Assembly: GCF_047324305.1 (NCBI RefSeq)
Contig: NZ_CP178740.1
Coordinates: 558,001-622,000 of the forward strand
Length of the DNA: 64,000 bases
Reading direction: 5' to 3'
Source of the DNA: Acerihabitans sp047324305
GTDB lineage: Bacteria > Pseudomonadota > Gammaproteobacteria > Enterobacterales > Enterobacteriaceae
Shown: positions 8,329 to 17,763 of the stretch, in pieces
Numbering within the stretch: the first letter of the stretch is position 1
How the letters are laid out: each line of letters opens with the position of its first letter
Program-made: the position numbers and the translations under genes
Notes under the pieces: model-generated
Told to the model about the DNA's origin: nothing
The model's database searches: none
The model's input: only the letters and a program-made list of their open reading frames with translations

Positions 8329-9270
8329 ATGATGAATACATTATGTCGCCTGGGCCATGATATGCTTGACGTCCTCATTAAAGCCTTCTCGTTCTTTTTT
8401 ATTATCGTGGTCGGTTATCTGTTAAAAAAATACGGCGTGCTGCAGCGATCCGATAGCATCGCCTTATCGAAAATAATGATGAACCTCACGCTGCCCGCGG
8501 CGGTCATTACCGGCTTTGCCAGCTTTGAAGTGGACCCTTCCCTGCTGGTTCTGGTGCTGATTGGATTTCTCTGTAATATCCTGCTGCTGGCGGCGGGCTA
8601 TCTTCTTGCCCGCAAACGCGACAATGACACCAAAGTATTTTATATGATCAATTCGCCCGGCTACAATATCGGGTGTTTTACCCTGCCTTACGTGCAAAGC
8701 TTCCTCGGTCCGGTGGGCATCGTCGCCACCTGCCTGTTTGACGCGGGTAATTCGGTTATCTGCACCGGCGGCAGTTATGTCGCCGCGTCCAATGTCATCG
8801 GTATTAATACCGGCCTGAAAAATACCTTCAAGCGCTTATTTTCCTCTATTCCGTTCGACGTCTATATGCTATTGCTGGTAGCGGCCCTGTGCGGCTACCA
8901 TCTGCCAAGCCAGGTCACCATACTGACGTCTATCGTCGGCAACGCCAATCCTTTTATCGCCATGCTGATAATCGGCATGATGCTTGAAATCAATATTGAC
9001 CGGTCGCAGCTGAAAAACGTCTCTAAGGTGCTGGCGCTGCGTTATGGCGCCGGCGCCCTCCTGGCCGCGCTGTTTTATTATGGCACCCCGCTGCCGCTTG
9101 AAATCCGCCAGGTGCTGGCGGTGGCGGTATTTGCCCCGGTATCCGCGCTGTCGCCGATGTTTACCGCCCGGTGCAGTTCCCTGGGCTCGGTATCCAGTTT
9201 TACCGGTTCCCTGTCGATATTTATCAGCATTATCATCATCACCACCCTGCTGACGCTGATGCAGGGATAA
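8329..9270 (+). CDS. AEC-family (auxin efflux carrier-like) transporter
   Basis: About 313 aa with ten or so hydrophobic segments in the AEC arrangement. An N-terminal helix (FSFFFIIVVGYLLKKYGVL) is followed by the conserved MNLTLPAAVI block, an NSPGYNIG/FTLPYV motif after the central loop, and a second five-helix half. AEC proteins are inner-membrane carriers for small organic acids or amino acids; the substrate is unknown here. No start has a good ribosome site. The 8362 ATG would give a more typical N-terminus. The gene lies between the frameshifted epimerase-like gene and a second SDR gene. Confidence 0.82.
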   Translation: MMNTLCRLGHDMLDVLIKAFSFFFIIVVGYLLKKYGVLQRSDSIALSKIMMNLTLPAAVITGFASFEVDPSLLVLVLIGFLCNILLLAAGYLLARKRDNDTKVFYMINSPGYNIGCFTLPYVQSFLGPVGIVATCLFDAGNSVICTGGSYVAASNVIGINTGLKNTFKRLFSSIPFDVYMLLLVAALCGYHLPSQVTILTSIVGNANPFIAMLIIGMMLEINIDRSQLKNVSKVLALRYGAGALLAALFYYGTPLPLEIRQVLAVAVFAPVSALSPMFTARCSSLGSVSSFTGSLSIFISIIIITTLLTLMQG

Positions 9271-9287
9271 ACGCGGAGGAAGACATT

Positions 9288-10016
9288 ATGCAGATAGAAG
9301 GCAGTATCGCACTGGTGACCGGCGCGAACCGCGGGCTTGGCAAGGCCTATGCCGAGGCGCTGCTCAACGCGGGCGCGGCCAAGGTTTACGCGGCGGCGCG
9401 CAATCCAGCCGCCATTACCGATCCGCGTCTCACACCGGTGAAGCTGGACGTGACCTCGCCGGCCGATGTTGCCGCGGCGGCGCTTGCGTGCGCGGATGTG
9501 ACCCTCCTGGTCAACAACGCCGGCATCCTGCTGCAAAGCCCGATACTGGCCGCGGGTGCCGGCGACGCCATGCGCCGGGAAATGGACGTGAATGTCTTCG
9601 GGCTGCTGGCGATGATGACCGCCTTTGCGCCGGTGCTGGCGAAAAACGGCGGCGGCGCCCTGGTCAATATGCTGTCCGTGGTGAGCTGGTTCACCTCGCC
9701 GTTTAACGCCACCTACGGCGCGTCGAAACATGCGGCGCTGTCGATCACGGATGCGGCGCGCATCCAGCTGCGGGCGCAGGGAACGCGCGTTATCGGCGTC
9801 TACGCCGGGTTTATCGATACCGATATGACCGCGGGCATCGACGCCGCCAAGGTATCGCCCGCGCAGGTGGCGGAACAAACCCTGGAGGGCATCCGCCACG
9901 ATCGGGAGCATGTGCTGGCCGATAAGCGCGCCCGGGATGTGTGGGATAGCCTCAGGCGTGATCCCGCGGCGATAGAAGCGCAAATGCAGCAGCTGTGGGA
10001 TCAGCGTTCATCATAA
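9288..10016 (+). CDS. SDR-family oxidoreductase
   Basis: A 242-aa short-chain dehydrogenase with TGANRGLG at the N-terminus, LLVNNAGI, a catalytic serine in the MLSVVSW segment, and YGASK. The ATG at 9288 is preceded by GGAGGA; the longer upstream frame lies inside the transporter gene and is not used. The start is 17 bases after the AEC gene, so the two are probably co-transcribed. The substrate is not evident. Its end overlaps by six bases the convergent AMP-binding-like gene. Confidence 0.87.
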   Translation: MQIEGSIALVTGANRGLGKAYAEALLNAGAAKVYAAARNPAAITDPRLTPVKLDVTSPADVAAAALACADVTLLVNNAGILLQSPILAAGAGDAMRREMDVNVFGLLAMMTAFAPVLAKNGGGALVNMLSVVSWFTSPFNATYGASKHAALSITDAARIQLRAQGTRVIGVYAGFIDTDMTAGIDAAKVSPAQVAEQTLEGIRHDREHVLADKRARDVWDSLRRDPAAIEAQMQQLWDQRSS

Positions 10017-11024
10017 TGGGCGCGCGGTATGCGCCGCCGCGCCGGCGGAGGGGATCTCGTGATATAAGGAGCGCGCCGCGTTGCCGGCAGCCGGCCGGCC
10101 GTTTAATACATGGCGCGGCGCCCCGTGCTGCATGACCCGGGTAAGGCTGGCGTCATCCAGGCCGTCGCCTTCCACCAGCAGGTACTGCAAGCCGCGAAAA
10201 GCATCCGGATACCTGCGCGCCACCTGGTTAAACAGGGCGGCGGGAATAAACAGGATACTGATGGCGAACTGCGCCAGCGCCGCCGTTAAGCGGGAAGCAT
10301 CGCGCACGATATCCTGCGGCAGCACCACCGCCGCCGCGCCGTTAAGCAACGCCCCCCAGACCTCGAGCTGATAGGCACAACCGGTGGCAGCGGCGATGCA
10401 GCCTACCCGATCGTCGGGATTAACCCGCACGTGCCGGCGATTGATGACCTGGCCGACAAGGCTGTGCGCGTCCAGCTCACGGCTGGCGGGCCGCCCGGTT
10501 TGCGCCGTCACCAGCAGGTGGGTGCGCTGCGGCAGGGACGTGGGCTGCGGCATAAAATCGCTATCGTTACCGTCGCCCACCGCGATATCCTCAAGAATGA
10601 TCAAACGGGTGTCCAGCGCCCGCTCCCGGCAAGGCGCATCGGTCAGGGTAAAAAGCACCCGCCACTGGCGCAGCATGGCGGCCAGCCGTTCGTCCGGCAG
10701 CGACACGTCCAGCGGCACCACGCTGCCGCCGGCCAGGATAACGGCCGCCTGGGCGGTGATATGCTCGATACCCGGCGCCAATAATACCCCCACCGGCGTT
10801 TCATGTCCTACCCCCAGCCGGCGCAGATGCGCGGCCAGGGAGCGCGCATCGCGGGCCAGTTCGCCATAGCTCAGGATGCGGTCCAGCGTAATAATCGCCG
10901 GTTTGCTTTTGTTCAGCACGGTCTGGCGCAAAAAGCGCTCGCTTAACACACCGTCCGGCGCCGGGGCGCCGGCAAGGCGCTGCGGGTAAAAACGAACGGC
11001 GGAATGAACCGGTAACTGAACCAT
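10011..11024 (-). CDS. Truncated and degenerate AMP-binding (adenylation) domain protein
   Basis: A 337-aa protein that begins like an adenylation domain. ILSYGELARDARSLAAHLRRLGV matches core A1 and VILAGGSVVPLDVSLPDERL matches A2. The nucleotide-binding A3 core, normally a T-S-G-T-T-G-x-P-K type loop, is reduced to LLVTAQTGRPAS. The A5 segment has become VLNGRPAAGNAA, and cores A6-A10 with the catalytic lysine are absent. The usual length is about 500 residues. I infer a remnant of a peptide synthetase-like or acyl-AMP ligase gene that no longer activates a substrate. It has no partner genes nearby. Confidence 0.6.
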   Translation of the reverse strand: MVQLPVHSAVRFYPQRLAGAPAPDGVLSERFLRQTVLNKSKPAIITLDRILSYGELARDARSLAAHLRRLGVGHETPVGVLLAPGIEHITAQAAVILAGGSVVPLDVSLPDERLAAMLRQWRVLFTLTDAPCRERALDTRLIILEDIAVGDGNDSDFMPQPTSLPQRTHLLVTAQTGRPASRELDAHSLVGQVINRRHVRVNPDDRVGCIAAATGCAYQLEVWGALLNGAAAVVLPQDIVRDASRLTAALAQFAISILFIPAALFNQVARRYPDAFRGLQYLLVEGDGLDDASLTRVMQHGAPRHVLNGRPAAGNAARSLYHEIPSAGAAAHTARPL

Positions 11025-11366
11025 GGGGGCACCTGAGCGCGGGGAGTCGTGTTAACATTATGGGCCAAATACTGTTGCAGTTTTATTAATTAAAGTAAAA
11101 ATTATAGTTCTGTGAGTATTATCTCACTTAACGTCAGGAAAAATAGTTACTTATTGATTATATACGATTTTCTTATTTCTTAATCGACAATAATGCTCAG
11201 AACAATTCATCATTTATTAATGCACTTTCAGCAATATATTACCCCTGTCATTTGCTGTAACCTTTAATAAAAGCGCATGCCCCAGGGCTGACCGCCGGAT
11301 TTGCCCACACCTTCAACCCAGCCGGATAATTCTCCGGCCATTGACCTATTCTGGAGTCGCGGTAAC
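11025..11366. other. AT-rich intergenic region
   Basis: This 342-base divergent gap is AT-rich in its middle and contains no convincing frame. It should hold promoters for the AMP-binding-like gene and for the NlpA/MetQ-like gene at 11367. I see no clear operator or RNA gene. Confidence 0.5.
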
Positions 11367-12182
11367 ATGACACTCACCTATAAAACCATCGCCCTTGCCG
11401 GCATGATGGCCATCCCCCTATTGTTAAGCGCATGCGATAATGCGGATAAAAACCCCGGCCATATCAAGGTAGGCATCAGCGCGGGCATCGACCAGCCGCT
11501 GTGGGACGCGGTAAAAAAAGTGGCGAAGGATAAGTACAACCTGGACGTGGAGGTGGTGACATTCACCGATTATGTGCTGCCGAACGAAGCGTTGAACACC
11601 AAGGATATCGACGCCAATGCCTTCCAGCACGGCCCTTACCTGGATCAGCAAATCAAGGAGCGCGGCTATAAGCTGGCGGCGGTCGGCAAAACGTTTGTCT
11701 ACCCCATCGCCGGCTATTCGCGCAAAATCCATGCCATCGGCCAGTTGCCGGACGGCGCGCAAATCGCCATCCCCAACGATCCGACCAATTTGGGACGATC
11801 GCTGCTGCTGCTGCAGAAAAACGGGCTGATCACACTCAGGGAAGGCACCGGACTGCTGCCGACCTCGCTTGATATTACCGCCAACCCGAAGCACCTGAAA
11901 ATTGTCGAAATCGAGGCGGCGCAGCTGCCGCGCACGCTTGACGACGGCAAGGTCGACGCGGCCATCATCAATACCAACTATTCCACGCAAATCGGCCTGT
12001 CCCCGCATAAGGACGGCCTGTTCATTGAAGATAAGGATTCTCCCTACGTCAACCTGATCGTGGCCCGGGAAGACAATAAGGATAGCGATAAGATAAAAAA
12101 CCTGGTGAAAGCGTATCAAACCGATGAAGTGGCCGCGGCGGCGGATAAAATCTATCACGGCGACGCGGTAAAGGGCTGGTAA
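11367..12182 (+). CDS. MetQ/NlpA-family substrate-binding lipoprotein
   Basis: A 271-aa binding protein of the NlpA/MetQ family. The N-terminus is a lipoprotein signal with lipobox LLSAC, cysteine at residue 23. The mature part has the family blocks VTFTDYVLPNEALNTKDIDANAFQHGPYL and VDAAIINTNY. It would be anchored in the membrane and deliver methionine or a related amino acid to an ABC importer. The ATG at 11367 gives a normal signal peptide. It is transcribed alone and converges on a second MetQ-like gene that has its own ATPase and permease, so it may share that transporter. Confidence 0.87.
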   Translation: MTLTYKTIALAGMMAIPLLLSACDNADKNPGHIKVGISAGIDQPLWDAVKKVAKDKYNLDVEVVTFTDYVLPNEALNTKDIDANAFQHGPYLDQQIKERGYKLAAVGKTFVYPIAGYSRKIHAIGQLPDGAQIAIPNDPTNLGRSLLLLQKNGLITLREGTGLLPTSLDITANPKHLKIVEIEAAQLPRTLDDGKVDAAIINTNYSTQIGLSPHKDGLFIEDKDSPYVNLIVAREDNKDSDKIKNLVKAYQTDEVAAAADKIYHGDAVKGW

Positions 12183-12186
12183 CGCC

Positions 12187-12210
12187 ACAGGGCCGGTTTG
12201 CCGGCCCTGT
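12187..12210. terminator. Hairpin between convergent MetQ-like genes
   Basis: Ten-base arms ACAGGGCCGG and CCGGCCCTGT with a TTTG loop lie in the 38-base gap between the two convergent binding-protein genes. This is probably a shared bidirectional terminator, though the T-tracts are poor. Confidence 0.6.
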
Positions 12211-12220
12211 ACAGGGATTA

Positions 12221-13039
12221 TTAATTATTAACCGGGATTACCGCGCCTTTATATTTTTCGCGGATCCAATCCTGAATGGCCTTGGAATGCAGTACCTTGA
12301 CCAGGGCTTTTATATCCGGCTTATTTTCATCGCCGCGATGGACGGTGATAATATTGGCATAGGGGTTATTTTCGCCGCTTTCCACCGCGATGGGATCTTT
12401 AACCGGGTTAAGCCCGGCGTCGATGGCGTAGTTGGCGTTGATGACCACCGCGTCGCCCTCGTTATTGTTATACATCTGCGGCAGCAGGGATCCTTCGATA
12501 TTCGGCAGAAACTGGAGATGTTTCGGATTGTCGGTGATATCGGTAATGCGCGCGTCCACCTTGCTGACGCCGGGTTTCAGTTTAATCACGCCCTCGCGTT
12601 CAAAAATCGACAGGATGCGGCCTTCTTCCGCCACCGAATCGCGCATGATCACCTTGCCGTTTTGCGGCAGCGCCTTCAGGCTTTTATATTTCTTCGAGTA
12701 AATGCCGATGGGCTCGATATGGATGGCCCCCGCGCTGACGAAATCATAGGTCTTGTCGCCGGCGTGATCCTTGAGCACGCTGTTCAGGTACGGCACATGC
12801 TGGAAGTAGTTGGCGTCGATATCGCCGCTCGCAAGCGCGGTGTTGGGCAGGATGTAGTCCTGGAAGGGTTTGATTTCAAGGTCGATGCCCTGTTTGGCCA
12901 GGATGGGTTTGGCCTGCTCAAGGATCTCGGCGTGCGGCACGTTGGAAGCGCCGACGGTGAGGGTATCCGCCCGGGCCTGAGCCGACAGGCTAAGGACGGT
13001 CAGGGTGGCGGCGGCTATAAGTGTCAGGCTTTTTTTCAT
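12221..13039 (-). CDS. MetQ-like substrate-binding protein (non-lipoprotein signal)
   Basis: A 272-aa binding protein of the NlpA/MetQ family. It carries an ordinary Sec signal peptide ending in AQARA and has no lipobox cysteine, so it should be free in the periplasm. Family blocks include FQDYILPNTALASGDIDANYFQHVPYL and VVINANYAIDAGL. It is the last gene of an ATPase-permease-binding protein operon, 20 bases after the permease. Methionine is the family default ligand, but the missing lipid anchor and divergence from the neighbouring paralogue leave specificity open. Confidence 0.87.
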   Translation of the reverse strand: MKKSLTLIAAATLTVLSLSAQARADTLTVGASNVPHAEILEQAKPILAKQGIDLEIKPFQDYILPNTALASGDIDANYFQHVPYLNSVLKDHAGDKTYDFVSAGAIHIEPIGIYSKKYKSLKALPQNGKVIMRDSVAEEGRILSIFEREGVIKLKPGVSKVDARITDITDNPKHLQFLPNIEGSLLPQMYNNNEGDAVVINANYAIDAGLNPVKDPIAVESGENNPYANIITVHRGDENKPDIKALVKVLHSKAIQDWIREKYKGAVIPVNN

Positions 13040-13059
13040 AATGTGGTATCCCGGTCTGT

Positions 13060-13728
13060 TTAACGTTTATCAAGCAGTGAGGTAATGACGTCGCCAAGCA
13101 GCTGGATAACAAACACGATGATAAGAATCATCACGGTCGCCACCAGCGTGACATCGTTATGGTTGCGTTGGAATCCTTCCAGATAGGCCAGGTTGCCCAG
13201 CCCGCCGGCGCCGATCACCCCGGCCATGGCGCTGTAGCTGACCAGCGCTATCAGGGTGACGGTGATGCCCGACACCAGGGCGGGCGAGGACTCCGGCAAT
13301 AACACGCGAAAGATCAGGGTGGCGGGGCGCGCGCCCATGGCGCGGGACGCCTCGATCACGCCTTTATCCACTTCGCGCAGTCCGATCTCCACCAGGCGGG
13401 CGTAAAACGGCGCGGCGCCGACGATCAGGGCCGGCAGCGCCGCGTTGGCGCCCAGGATGGTGCCGATCAGGATTTTGGTAAACGGGATCAGCAGCACGAT
13501 TAATATAATGAAGGGAATGGAACGGAACACATTCACCAGCACCGAGATCGCGCCATACACAATGCGATGGGCAAACAGGCCGCCGCGGGCGGTGAGGAAC
13601 AGCGCCAGCCCAAGGGCGATGCCCAGAGCAAAGGTCGCCAGGCCGGCCAATGCGGTCATATAGAGCGTATCCGCGGTTGCCGCCCAAAGCTGGTCAATGC
13701 GCAGATGGGGAAACAGGGACTCAAGCAT
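13060..13728 (-). CDS. MetI-like ABC transporter permease
   Basis: A 222-aa membrane protein with about five hydrophobic helices and the permease coupling motif near ASRAMGARPATLIFRVLLPES. The length and pattern match MetI (217 aa in E. coli). It would form the homodimeric channel for the adjacent ATPase and binding protein. It overlaps the end of the ATPase gene by eight bases, implying translational coupling. Confidence 0.88.
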   Translation of the reverse strand: MLESLFPHLRIDQLWAATADTLYMTALAGLATFALGIALGLALFLTARGGLFAHRIVYGAISVLVNVFRSIPFIILIVLLIPFTKILIGTILGANAALPALIVGAAPFYARLVEIGLREVDKGVIEASRAMGARPATLIFRVLLPESSPALVSGITVTLIALVSYSAMAGVIGAGGLGNLAYLEGFQRNHNDVTLVATVMILIIVFVIQLLGDVITSLLDKR

Positions 13729-14746
13729 GTTTTACCACCTCGGTGGCGATGCCGTGGCGGGCCAAATCGGCCAGGATAGCGTCCAGCAGCGTCTCATCGG
13801 CCGCCACATGCAGCCACAGCTCGCCGAACACGCCGTTGGCGGTATGCGTCATCTTGCCGTGCAGGATATTAAACGGCAGCTGATAACGCAGCGTCAGCTC
13901 CGCCACCACCGGCTGATGGGTGCTCAGACCGACAAAGGTCAGCTTTAGGATGGCGCCGGGCAGGTTTTGCACCAGCAGCGGGTTAAAGCCCTGTTCAATC
14001 TCCTGATACTGGCTGACCTGCCTGACAAATTGCCGGGTGATCTCCTGCCGGGGATGGGTAAACACTTCTAGCACCTCCCCTTCCTCCACCACGCGCCCCG
14101 CCTCCATCACCGCCACCCGCCCGCAGATTTTGCGCACGACATGCATCTCATGGGTAATCAATACGATGGTGAGATTAAGCTTGCGGTTAATGTCGAGCAG
14201 CAAATCCAGAATGCTGTCGGTGGTCTGCGGATCCAGCGCCGAAGTGGCCTCGTCGCACAGCAGCACCTCGGGGTTGTTGGCCAGCGCCCGGGCGATGCCC
14301 ACCCGTTGTTTTTGCCCGCCGCTGAGCTGCGAGGGATAGGCGTTTTCCCGGCCCTCTAGCCCCACCAGCGCCACCAGTTCCGCCACCCGCGCGGTGATGG
14401 CGGCTTTGGACGCGCCGGCTATCTGCATGGAAAAAGCGATATTGTCCCTGACCGTGCGCGACCACAGCAGGTTAAAATGCTGGAAAATCATGCTGATTTT
14501 CAGCCGCGCCTGGCGCAGCTGTTCACCGCCGGCGCGGGCGATATCCTGGCCGGCCACCCATACCTCGCCGGCGCTGGGTTTTTCCAGCCCGTTCAGCAGG
14601 CGCACCAGCGTGCTTTTGCCCGCGCCGCTGTAGCCGACAATACCGTAAATCTGGCCGCGCCCTACGCGCAGACTGACATTATCCACCGCCACGATCGGCG
14701 TTTTATCACCGTCGAATATCTTGCTCACGTTCGTCAGCACGATCAT
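13721..14746 (-). CDS. MetN-like ABC transporter ATPase
   Basis: A 341-aa ATPase with Walker A GYSGAGKST, signature LSGGQKQRVGIARAL, Walker B VLLCDEATSALD and an H-loop ITHEMHVV. The C-terminal hundred residues form the NIL regulatory domain (FVGLSTHQPVVAEL onward), in which methionine binding causes trans-inhibition in MetN. First gene of a three-gene operon (ATPase, permease, binding protein). I see no AGACGTCT-type MetJ box upstream, so control may differ from the classical met regulon. Confidence 0.88.
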   Translation of the reverse strand: MIVLTNVSKIFDGDKTPIVAVDNVSLRVGRGQIYGIVGYSGAGKSTLVRLLNGLEKPSAGEVWVAGQDIARAGGEQLRQARLKISMIFQHFNLLWSRTVRDNIAFSMQIAGASKAAITARVAELVALVGLEGRENAYPSQLSGGQKQRVGIARALANNPEVLLCDEATSALDPQTTDSILDLLLDINRKLNLTIVLITHEMHVVRKICGRVAVMEAGRVVEEGEVLEVFTHPRQEITRQFVRQVSQYQEIEQGFNPLLVQNLPGAILKLTFVGLSTHQPVVAELTLRYQLPFNILHGKMTHTANGVFGELWLHVAADETLLDAILADLARHGIATEVVKHA

Positions 14747-15103
14747 AACCCGTCGATCCTTATTACCCCTGCCGGGACTGCGTTAAGCTGATAATTAATT
14801 TCACTGATTATTTTTTAATCATTATTTGAGATGCTAATAATGTTCGGGATAGTAGGGGAAGCTTCGTCGCGGCAGAAGAAACAATAAAATATGAGATATA
14901 TTTTATTCTTCTATCTATTTGGCGAACGCCGGTTTATAACGCGTTTATTAAAGGCCAGGGATCGCTTAGCTGTATTTATTATAAAGTTAGCCAGGATTGT
15001 TATTTGGTTATGCTTTTTCCGGCAATGGATATTTGAATATATCTGTTCTGCTGGCGCGGTATTTACCCGATATTGGCTCCCATGTTTCGCCTGAGGGTTC
15101 GTC
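14747..15103. other. AT-rich divergent promoter region
   Basis: A 357-base gap between the divergent ABC operons. It is AT-rich and has no convincing frame or RNA gene. It must hold the promoters of both operons, but I could not pick a specific operator. Confidence 0.5.
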
Positions 15104-16783
15104 ATGCAGAAAAAAAACCGTTCCAACAACAAGCATCCTGGTTTTAATGGCTTCAAACATTTCCGCGTCACGGGCCTGACGCTGGCGCTGCTCAGCCTCG
15201 CCGCCGCGGCGGCCGCAGAGACAACCAGCGCCGCCACCCCGGTACAGGGCGGCACGCTGATTTATCTGGAGCAGCAGGCGCACACCAATCTTTACCCGCC
15301 GGCCGGCGGTTTTTATCCCAACGGCGGCATTTTGAACCAGATTACCGATAAGCTGACCTATCAAAATCCGCAAACGCTGGCCATTGAGCCCTGGATCGCC
15401 GAATCCTGGACCACCAACGACGATAAAACGCAGTACACCTTTAAAATCCGCCCCGGCGTCACCTTCTCGGACGGCACGCCTCTTGACGCCAACGCGGTAG
15501 CGAAAAACTTCGATACCTTTGGCCTGGGCAATAAAGAACATCACTTGCCGGTGTCGGAAGTTATCAACAACTACGATCACAGCGAAGTGATTGACCCGCT
15601 GACGGTGAAATTCATCTTTAAAAAATCATCGCCCGGTTTCCTGCAGGGCACCGCCACCATCGGATCGGGGCTGGTATCGCTCGGCACGCTGGCGCAAAAC
15701 TTCGATGCCCTGGGCGACGCCCGCCATATCATCGGCTCCGGGCCGTTTGTGGTCAGCGGGGAAACCCTGGGCCGCGAGGTGGATCTGGCCGCGCGGCCGG
15801 ATTACCGCTGGGGACCAAAAAATCTGCCGCAGCAGGGGCGGGCCAATCTTGACGGCATCAAATACCTGATAACGCCGGAAGACAGCGTGCGCATCGGCGC
15901 GCTGCTGGCCGGCCAGGCGGATTTTATCCGCCAGGTCCAGGCCTACGACGAGAAACAGGTCGCCGAACAGCAGTTTAACCTGTACGCCGCGCCGACGCGC
16001 GGCGTCAACGACGGCATTTCCTTCCGGCCGGATAACCCCCTGGTGGCCGATGTGCGGGTCCGCCAGGCTCTGCTGCGCGCCACCAACAGCAAACAGATCG
16101 TCGAAACCCTGTTTTCGCCGCACTATCCCCAGGCGACGTCGGTGATAGCCGCCACGGCGGCCGGCTACGTTAACCTGGCGGACCAACTGGCCTTTGACCC
16201 GCAGCAGGCGAAAAAACTGCTTGATGAGGCCGGCTGGGCGCCGGGCGCGGACGGCGTGCGCCAGAAAGACGGCCGGCCGCTGGCGCTGACCATCTATGAA
16301 TCGCCGCCGCAGCCGCAAAATAAAGAAGTCCTGCAACTGGTGGCGCAGCAGTGGAAACAGGTGGGGGCGCGGCTGAATATCCTGGCCGGCGATGCCGGCA
16401 GCAAGACGGCGGACAGTCTGGACCCGCTGAAAACCCCGGTCAACGTGGTGGAAGTCGGCCGCGCCGATCCGGATGTGATTAAAAGCGAGTTTTACCCCAC
16501 CAACCGTGACGCCCTGCTGCAAAAAGGCGGTCTGAGCAGCAAGGTGAACACCTTTAGCGACGATAAGCTTAACGCGCTGCTGGTGGCCATCTCAGCGGAA
16601 GTGGACGGGCAAAAACGGCTGCGTCTGGCGGGCGATGCCCAACGTTATCTGCTCGAACAGGCCTATGTTATCCCGATTTTTGAAGAGCCGCAGGTCTTTG
16701 CCGGCGCGCCCTATCTGAAAGGCGTCAGCTTCGAGGCGGTGGGACGGCCGTCGTTTTACGGCGCTTGGCTGGAAAAACACTAA
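15104..16783 (+). CDS. Family 5 ABC substrate-binding protein (KPN_01854-like)
   Basis: A 559-aa periplasmic protein with a Sec signal peptide (a basic N-terminus, then LALLSLAAAAAAE). It has the family 5 (dipeptide/nickel type) architecture: GGTLIYLEQQAHTNLYPP near the mature N-terminus, YTFKIRPGVTFSDGTPLDANAV, and a C-terminal half with RQALLRATN. The gene order with a luciferase-like monooxygenase and carboxymuconolactone decarboxylase-type proteins matches what I recall of the Klebsiella KPN_01854-01858 families. The ligand is unknown. First gene of a six-gene operon. Confidence 0.85.
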   Translation: MQKKNRSNNKHPGFNGFKHFRVTGLTLALLSLAAAAAAETTSAATPVQGGTLIYLEQQAHTNLYPPAGGFYPNGGILNQITDKLTYQNPQTLAIEPWIAESWTTNDDKTQYTFKIRPGVTFSDGTPLDANAVAKNFDTFGLGNKEHHLPVSEVINNYDHSEVIDPLTVKFIFKKSSPGFLQGTATIGSGLVSLGTLAQNFDALGDARHIIGSGPFVVSGETLGREVDLAARPDYRWGPKNLPQQGRANLDGIKYLITPEDSVRIGALLAGQADFIRQVQAYDEKQVAEQQFNLYAAPTRGVNDGISFRPDNPLVADVRVRQALLRATNSKQIVETLFSPHYPQATSVIAATAAGYVNLADQLAFDPQQAKKLLDEAGWAPGADGVRQKDGRPLALTIYESPPQPQNKEVLQLVAQQWKQVGARLNILAGDAGSKTADSLDPLKTPVNVVEVGRADPDVIKSEFYPTNRDALLQKGGLSSKVNTFSDDKLNALLVAISAEVDGQKRLRLAGDAQRYLLEQAYVIPIFEEPQVFAGAPYLKGVSFEAVGRPSFYGAWLEKH

Positions 16784-16818
16784 ACCGCGCCGGCGGCCCT
16801 AACGCCCAGGAGGCCAGA

Positions 16819-17763
16819 ATGAACCGTTATTTTTCCGCACGTATCGGACAGGCGCTGCTGGTGCTTTGGGCGGCCTTCACCGTTTCTTTTATCTTATTGC
16901 AGGTGCTGCCGGGGGATGCCGTCCTGATAAAATTCCAGGATCCGGATATGGGCCTGAGCGCGGCGCAAATCGCGGATATGCGCGCCGCGTACGGCGCCGA
17001 TGTGTCCTTATGGCAACAGTATCTGCACGCGGCGGGCAATGTGCTGCGCGGCGATCTGGGGTACTCGGTGCAGGCCGGCGTGCCGGTAACGCAGTTGCTG
17101 GCCGCCAATCTGCCCCCCACGCTGCGCCTGGCGACCGCCGGTTTCCTGGTGGCGGCGACCCTGGCGCTCGGCATAGCGTTTCTGTCGAGCCTGACGACGT
17201 TCCCCTGGCTGCGATCGCTGCTGCACGCCCTGCCCTCGCTGTTTATCTCCGTGCCCACTTTTTGGCTGGGCATCGCCCTGATCCAGCTGTTTTCCTTCCG
17301 GCTCAGGCTTATCCCGGTCGTCAATCCCGGCGAGTGGCAGGGGCTGATCCTGCCGGTTATCACCCTGGCTCTGCCGATTGCCGCCCCGCTGGCGCAGATC
17401 CTTTCCCGCAACATCGACGAGGTGCAAACACTGCCCTTCGTGGCGGTGGCGCGGGCCAAGGGCGGCAGCCGCGGCGGCGTGCTGTGGCGCCATGTGGCGC
17501 GCAACGCCGCCCTGCCGGCCCTGACCATGGCCGGCCTATTGCTGGGCGAACTGATTGCCGGCGCCCTGATAACCGAAACGGTATTCGGCCGCGGCGGCCT
17601 GGGCCAGCTTACCCTGCAGGCGGTCAATAACCAGGATGTGGCGGTGTTGCAGGCGCTGGTGCTGATTTCCAGCGCGGCCTTTGTCGCCATTAACCTGGCG
17701 GTGGATTTAGTCTATCCGCTGCTCGATCCCCGCGTGAACACCAAGACGGAGGCCGCGCCATGA
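16819..17763 (+). CDS. DppB-like ABC permease
   Basis: A 314-aa permease of the dipeptide/oligopeptide/nickel type. The first helix carries LVLWAAFTVSFILLQVLPGD, a periplasmic loop follows, and five further helices include the coupling loop VAVARAKGGSRGGVLWRHVARNAALP. The ATG at 16819 has AGGAGG upstream; the longer frame has no such site. It would pair with the next permease as a heterodimeric inner-membrane channel. Its stop overlaps the next start as ATGA. Confidence 0.9.
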   Translation: MNRYFSARIGQALLVLWAAFTVSFILLQVLPGDAVLIKFQDPDMGLSAAQIADMRAAYGADVSLWQQYLHAAGNVLRGDLGYSVQAGVPVTQLLAANLPPTLRLATAGFLVAATLALGIAFLSSLTTFPWLRSLLHALPSLFISVPTFWLGIALIQLFSFRLRLIPVVNPGEWQGLILPVITLALPIAAPLAQILSRNIDEVQTLPFVAVARAKGGSRGGVLWRHVARNAALPALTMAGLLLGELIAGALITETVFGRGGLGQLTLQAVNNQDVAVLQALVLISSAAFVAINLAVDLVYPLLDPRVNTKTEAAP

